Shown: one piece after another, positions 60,678-64,000 of the stretch
Layout of the letters: each line of letters opens with the position of its first letter
How positions within the stretch are numbered: the stretch's first letter is position 1
Position numbers and translations under genes: made by a program
NCBI GenBank assembly: GCA_036269135.1
Contig: DATASQ010000025.1
Span: 1-64,000 of the forward strand
Source: Palsa-343 sp036269135
GTDB lineage: Bacteria > Acidobacteriota > Terriglobia > Terriglobales > Acidobacteriaceae
Length of the DNA: 64,000 nucleotides
Reading direction: 5' to 3'
The notes under the pieces: generated by a model
What the model was told of the DNA's origin: nothing
The model's input: only the letters and a program-made list of their open reading frames with translations
Databases searched by the model: none

Positions 60678-61580
60678 ATGGTGAAGACCCGCTTTGTAAC
60701 CAGAAGGGATTTTGTGAAGGCGGCGGCCGCCGGCGCATTTGTCGCAGGGTTGCCGGACCTGTGGGCCAGCCCGTTGGATCTGCCGCTGGGGCTGCAGCTC
60801 TATTCGGTTCGCGAGTTCCTGCCGAAGGAGTATGACGGCACGCTGCAAAAGCTGGCCGCCATGGGATATCGCGAGGTCGAGGCGGCCGGTTTCTACGGCC
60901 ATTCTGCCGCGGAGGTGAAGCGGTCGATGGAGCAGGCCGGGCTGCGGTGCGTCAGCGCGCATTATTCCCTGCCGCAGTTGAAGCCCAATGTGGAGGAGAC
61001 CATCGCTTATGGGAAGTCGCTGGGCCTTCGCTTTATCATCTGCTCCTCGCCGATGTTACGGAATCCGCAAAAGGGTGCGAGCTGGCTGGATGCTATGAAG
61101 GCTATGTCGCTCGACGACTGGAAATGGAATGCGGATCAGTTCAATGAGATCGGTGCGAAGGTAAAAGCCGCGGGGATGCGGTTCGGCTATCACAATCACT
61201 TTTTTGAGTTTCACGAGAAGGACGGGGTGTTGCCCTATGACATCCTGCTGCAGTCAACCGATCCGAAGCTGGTAACCTTTGAAATGGATTGCGGGTGGGT
61301 GGTTGTCGGTGGACAAAAGCCGCAGCACTATCTGACGAAATACCCGGAACGCTACTCGATGCTGCACATCAAGGAATTCAATCTGAACGGCTGGAAGCCA
61401 GGGACGGTGCCGGTCTCAGCCGAACTGGGCCGGGGCAGCATCGACTACGGGCCGATCTTCGCTGCGGCGAAAAAGGCTCCGATACGGCACATCTTCAACG
61501 AGCAGGAAGCCTACCCGGACATGCCCGCCATGCAGGCGCTGAAGGTCGATGCCGACTGGCTGCGCTCTGTGCAGTCCTGA
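60678..61580 (+). CDS. Tat-exported sugar phosphate isomerase/epimerase-like protein
   Basis: A protein of 300 residues with a twin-arginine signal (TRRDFVKAAAAGAFVAGL) followed by a xylose-isomerase-like TIM barrel. Metal-binding residues are suggested by YHNHFFEF, FEMDCGWV and MLHIKEF, and the late FNEQEAYPDM. Export by Tat implies folding with a metal in the cytoplasm. Such proteins often act on sugars oxidised at C3 together with Gfo/Idh/MocA enzymes, and one of those is encoded just beyond the MFS gene. The ATG at 60678 follows GGGGGAAGG. Confidence 0.9.
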   Translation: MVKTRFVTRRDFVKAAAAGAFVAGLPDLWASPLDLPLGLQLYSVREFLPKEYDGTLQKLAAMGYREVEAAGFYGHSAAEVKRSMEQAGLRCVSAHYSLPQLKPNVEETIAYGKSLGLRFIICSSPMLRNPQKGASWLDAMKAMSLDDWKWNADQFNEIGAKVKAAGMRFGYHNHFFEFHEKDGVLPYDILLQSTDPKLVTFEMDCGWVVVGGQKPQHYLTKYPERYSMLHIKEFNLNGWKPGTVPVSAELGRGSIDYGPIFAAAKKAPIRHIFNEQEAYPDMPAMQALKVDADWLRSVQS

Positions 61581-61588
61581 GCCGGGAG

Positions 61589-62722
61589 TCAGCGCAGCAC
61601 GGCCAGAATCGCCAGATTGATTCCGATCATCAGCACCGATGAAGCGGGAATGACCAGCAGCGCCTTGCCCAGCCGCCGCGGATCGCCGCCGGCAATGGCG
61701 CCGATGATGCGCGAGCTGACCGCGAGTCCGGCCCATCCGCAGGTAATGACGATGCCGATGGCCGTGCCGGTCATGCGCGGGAAGGCGTTGCCCACAATGG
61801 CGAGCGTGGTGGGAAAGACCGGGGCCATGGAAAGCCCGGCAAGAAACACGAGAATCCAGGACGCCGAGACCTTGTGGACGCGCAGCATGAGGAAGGTTGT
61901 AATCGTCATGGCGACAGAAGCTATGAGCGTGACCTGGGCCGCGGGAACATGGATGAGAATCGGAAGGACGGCGACCCGGCCGAGGAGCAATCCCAGGGCG
62001 AAGCCCAGCGACAGGATGTTCAGCGCATGCTTTTCCGGAACGCCTTCGGCAATGAGATGGCGCACCAGCCAGTTCCACACGCCTACCTCGCACCCGATGT
62101 AGAGGAACATGAACAGGCAGAGAAGGAAGAGCAGCGGGCGTCCGAGGACCGGGCCGGCATCCGCGAGGATGAAGCGGCCTGCGCCGGTTGGGGGCGGCAT
62201 GTGGGCGGCAATCTGAATGCCGAGCGCGACCACGGTGAACCCCGCGACCCACGAGCAGAGGCGCACCCAGTTCCGCGCGAAGAGATTGGCTGAGATAAAC
62301 GGCGTGGCCAGTCCGCCGAGACCGAAGAAGATGTTCACCAGGTTGAGAGCCACCGCTCGGTGCGCTTCGCCCACGTCGCTGGTGAGCGCATTGGCTCCGG
62401 TGGTGACGATGCCGCCGCCCATGCCCAGCAGAAACAGCAGGAAGACGACGCTGCGAAAGCCGGAGGCGCGCGGGAGGGCCAGCAGGGCGGCGAGGATGAA
62501 GACCAGTCCCAGGCTGATGCCGAATTTCTTACCGACATCGTCAAGCAGCGGGCCAACGCCGAGGGAGGCGAGCATTAATCCGAGGGCCTGGGCGGTGGCA
62601 ATGGTTCCATTCTGGCGGGGCGTGAGCTGAAACCGGCCCGATAAATACGGCAGGATCGTCCCCAGCATCGCGGCTGTCATGCCGTAGACGAAGATGGCAA
62701 CCACTGCAGCCAGGATCAGCAA
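61589..62722 (-). CDS. MFS transporter, probably for a sugar
   Basis: A protein of 377 residues with 12 predicted helices, of the FucP/YfkF-like group (MTAAMLGTILPYLSGRFQLTPRQNG and GMGGGIVTTGANALTSDV are characteristic). The TTG at 62722 is supported by AAGGAG nine bases upstream. It is 33 bases downstream of the Gfo/Idh/MocA gene in the same direction and is likely co-transcribed; the pair suggests uptake and oxidation of the same sugar derivative. Confidence 0.87.
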   Translation of the reverse strand: MLILAAVVAIFVYGMTAAMLGTILPYLSGRFQLTPRQNGTIATAQALGLMLASLGVGPLLDDVGKKFGISLGLVFILAALLALPRASGFRSVVFLLFLLGMGGGIVTTGANALTSDVGEAHRAVALNLVNIFFGLGGLATPFISANLFARNWVRLCSWVAGFTVVALGIQIAAHMPPPTGAGRFILADAGPVLGRPLLFLLCLFMFLYIGCEVGVWNWLVRHLIAEGVPEKHALNILSLGFALGLLLGRVAVLPILIHVPAAQVTLIASVAMTITTFLMLRVHKVSASWILVFLAGLSMAPVFPTTLAIVGNAFPRMTGTAIGIVITCGWAGLAVSSRIIGAIAGGDPRRLGKALLVIPASSVLMIGINLAILAVLR

Positions 62723-62755
62723 GGGAAGGCTCTCCTTTAGCGGGTGAGGCGGGTT

Positions 62756-63904
62756 CTATTCGACAGGAAGATCAATCCAGCAGCGGGTGCGGTGGCTTTC
62801 CAGTTCCGCGTCCAGGATCACCAGCTGACGCAGCCCGTCGGCAAACTGCGGGTAGTCGCGCGGGGCTTCCGGATCGCGGATGGACGCATAGAAGCGGCGG
62901 AAGACCTGCTTGAACGTGTCGTCGTAGCCCTCGCTGTGGCCTCCGGGCAGGTCGGCGAAGCTCCGGGCGCCCGGCTGCAGAAGCGAGGGATCCTTGATGA
63001 GCAGGCTGTTGGGGCTGTCCCGATGACCGATCCACAATTCATCGGGACGCTCCTGATCCCACGCGACACCGGCTTTTGTGCCGTAGATCTCGATGCTGAA
63101 GCGGTTCTTGCGGCCGGCCGCAACCTGACTGGCCATCATGGCGCCGCGAGCGCGCTCACCGAGCCGGAAGATCACCGAGCCGCAGTCTTCGGTGTCGATC
63201 GGTGTATCGATCGTCACCTGGTCGCCGGCCATCGTGTTCGCGAAGGTTTCGACGGGGCCGCGCGGCTGCTTGCGCGTTTTGTGAAACGTCTGGAGATCGG
63301 CGCACAGCGAAGAGACGCGCAGGCTGGTCACGTGTTCGGTCAGATCGAACCAGTGCGAGCCGATGTCGGCCATGCAGCGCGACGGGCCGCCGTCTTTCGA
63401 GGAGACGCGCCAGTTCCAGTCCGTTTCATAGAGGAGCCAGTCCTGCGAGTAGTTACCCTGCGCGACCAGAATCTCGCCCAGCTCGCCGGTCTTCCGGAGT
63501 TGGCGCATTTGCTGAACCATGGGGTAAGCCCGCAGGTTGTGGCACACGCAGTTGCGCAACCCGGCGCGCGCGGCGAGGACGGCCAGCTCCTTCGCTTCCG
63601 GAAGGCTAATGGCCAGGGGCTTCTCGCAAAGCACGTGCTTCCCCGCCTCAAGGGCCGCCTTTGCCATCGGATAATGCTGCGCATTGGGGGTGCAGAGGTG
63701 GACCGCGTGAATGCTCTTGTCGCGAAGGATGGTCTCGAAAGCGGAACGTGGAACCGCGAAGGCCGAGCCGAGCTTCTCCGCGGCAGCGTCGTTGCGACCG
63801 GCGATGGCGGCGACATCGACCCCTTCGACCCGGCGAAGGGCTTCGAGGTGGACACGACCCATGAAACCGGTTCCGACCACCGCCGTGCGGATGCGTTGCG
63901 TCAT
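62756..63904 (-). CDS. Gfo/Idh/MocA-family oxidoreductase
   Basis: A protein of 382 residues with an N-terminal Rossmann fold (VVGTGFMGRVHLEAL) and the family Lys in GKHVLCEKPLAIS. The C-terminal part contains DIGSHWFDLTEHV, whose His is the usual catalytic position. Members oxidise or reduce sugars and inositols using a nicotinamide cofactor. GGGAAG precedes the ATG. The substrate is not evident. It is the second gene of a minus-strand run that enters from beyond the right edge. Confidence 0.93.
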   Translation of the reverse strand: MTQRIRTAVVGTGFMGRVHLEALRRVEGVDVAAIAGRNDAAAEKLGSAFAVPRSAFETILRDKSIHAVHLCTPNAQHYPMAKAALEAGKHVLCEKPLAISLPEAKELAVLAARAGLRNCVCHNLRAYPMVQQMRQLRKTGELGEILVAQGNYSQDWLLYETDWNWRVSSKDGGPSRCMADIGSHWFDLTEHVTSLRVSSLCADLQTFHKTRKQPRGPVETFANTMAGDQVTIDTPIDTEDCGSVIFRLGERARGAMMASQVAAGRKNRFSIEIYGTKAGVAWDQERPDELWIGHRDSPNSLLIKDPSLLQPGARSFADLPGGHSEGYDDTFKQVFRRFYASIRDPEAPRDYPQFADGLRQLVILDAELESHRTRCWIDLPVE

Positions 63905-63917
63905 CTTCCCTTCCCGC

Positions 63918-64000
63918 CTATACCCACCAGGCCGCGCCCGGCTGCTCGCGAATCACCCGATCGTTGAGGAAGGCCGCGGCTTTGCTCAGACCTTCTTCTG
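63918..64000 (-). CDS. C-terminal end of a gene, possibly a sugar phosphate isomerase/epimerase
   Basis: The last 27 residues on the minus strand read EEGLSKAAAFLNDRVIREQ and then PGAAWWV before a TAG at 63918. The composition and the position next to a Gfo/Idh/MocA gene fit the tails of xylose-isomerase-like proteins of this phylum; this is from pattern memory and weak. The stop lies 13 bases before the oxidoreductase ATG. Confidence 0.5.
   Translation of the reverse strand, partial: EEGLSKAAAFLNDRVIREQPGAAWWV

Overview
The window is GC-rich, densely packed chromosomal DNA whose gene content best fits an Acidobacteriota (Terriglobia-type) chromosome. The pointers are a very large Oar-type TonB-dependent receptor with an N-terminal carboxypeptidase-regulatory domain, an orphan MacB/FtsX-like 'ADOP' permease, many secreted peptidases and glycoside enzymes, and operons for sugar acids and sugar oxidoreduction. 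This assignment is inference from family content; no rRNA gene is present. I found no tRNA gene, CRISPR array or intact insertion sequence.

Layout. 1-3 kb: a secreted M20 peptidase running off the left edge and a secreted GH20 beta-N-acetylhexosaminidase. 2.8-4 kb: mnmA. 4.1-10.6 kb: a tightly coupled minus-strand hexuronate operon (uxaC, ExuT-like transporter, LarA-type nickel epimerase homologue, uxaE, SDR reductase), preceded by an excisionase-type HTH gene. 10.7-13.2 kb: a phosphofructokinase with pyrophosphate-type residues, divergent from uppP. 13.2-17.8 kb: the most unusual segment. A gene for a secreted protein of unknown function appears split into an N-terminal and a C-terminal fragment about 3.6 kb apart, with a perfect 34-bp direct repeat at the two break points. 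Between them lie a small secreted peptide gene with its own promoter, a frameshifted DUF5819/SdpA-like gene, an HTTM/SdpB-like gene, a membrane M23 peptidase gene and a decayed IS630-type transposase N-terminus. 18-29 kb: stress and housekeeping genes (YciF-like, STAS, cupin, MBL-rhodanese, ADOP permease, DHDPS-like aldolase, CsbD, pheA).

29-36 kb: lon, a secreted M13 peptidase and a lytic transglycosylase with TPR-like repeats. 36.4-37.8 kb: a CuA-site lipoprotein divergent from an ECF sigma/zinc-finger anti-sigma pair. 37.9-43.3 kb: three tandem paralogous GT87-like membrane glycosyltransferases and a convergent GT39/ArnT-like one. 43.4-48.2 kb: CDGSH, YjbQ, TMEM175 and PQQ/cytochrome genes separated by repeat-rich intergenic DNA. 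48.2-56.6 kb: PBP1-type peptidoglycan synthase, proS, a P-loop kinase-like gene, a diguanylate cyclase, a bacilliredoxin and murB. 57-64 kb: the TonB receptor with a strong promoter and terminator, then a Tat-exported sugar isomerase-like protein, an MFS transporter, a Gfo/Idh/MocA oxidoreductase and the tail of one more gene.

The carbohydrate genes fit a heterotroph feeding on plant or microbial polysaccharides. Pectin-derived uronates would enter through the ExuT-like carrier and be converted by UxaC, UxaE and the SDR to mannonate, with the LarA-type enzyme a plausible mannonate/gluconate branch. GH20 attacks chitin or peptidoglycan fragments, and the TonB receptor region handles outer-membrane uptake. 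Several start sites have -10-like hexamers 6-8 bases upstream and no Shine-Dalgarno, suggesting leaderless transcripts. Three gene ends carry GGG runs spaced as in G-quadruplex motifs.
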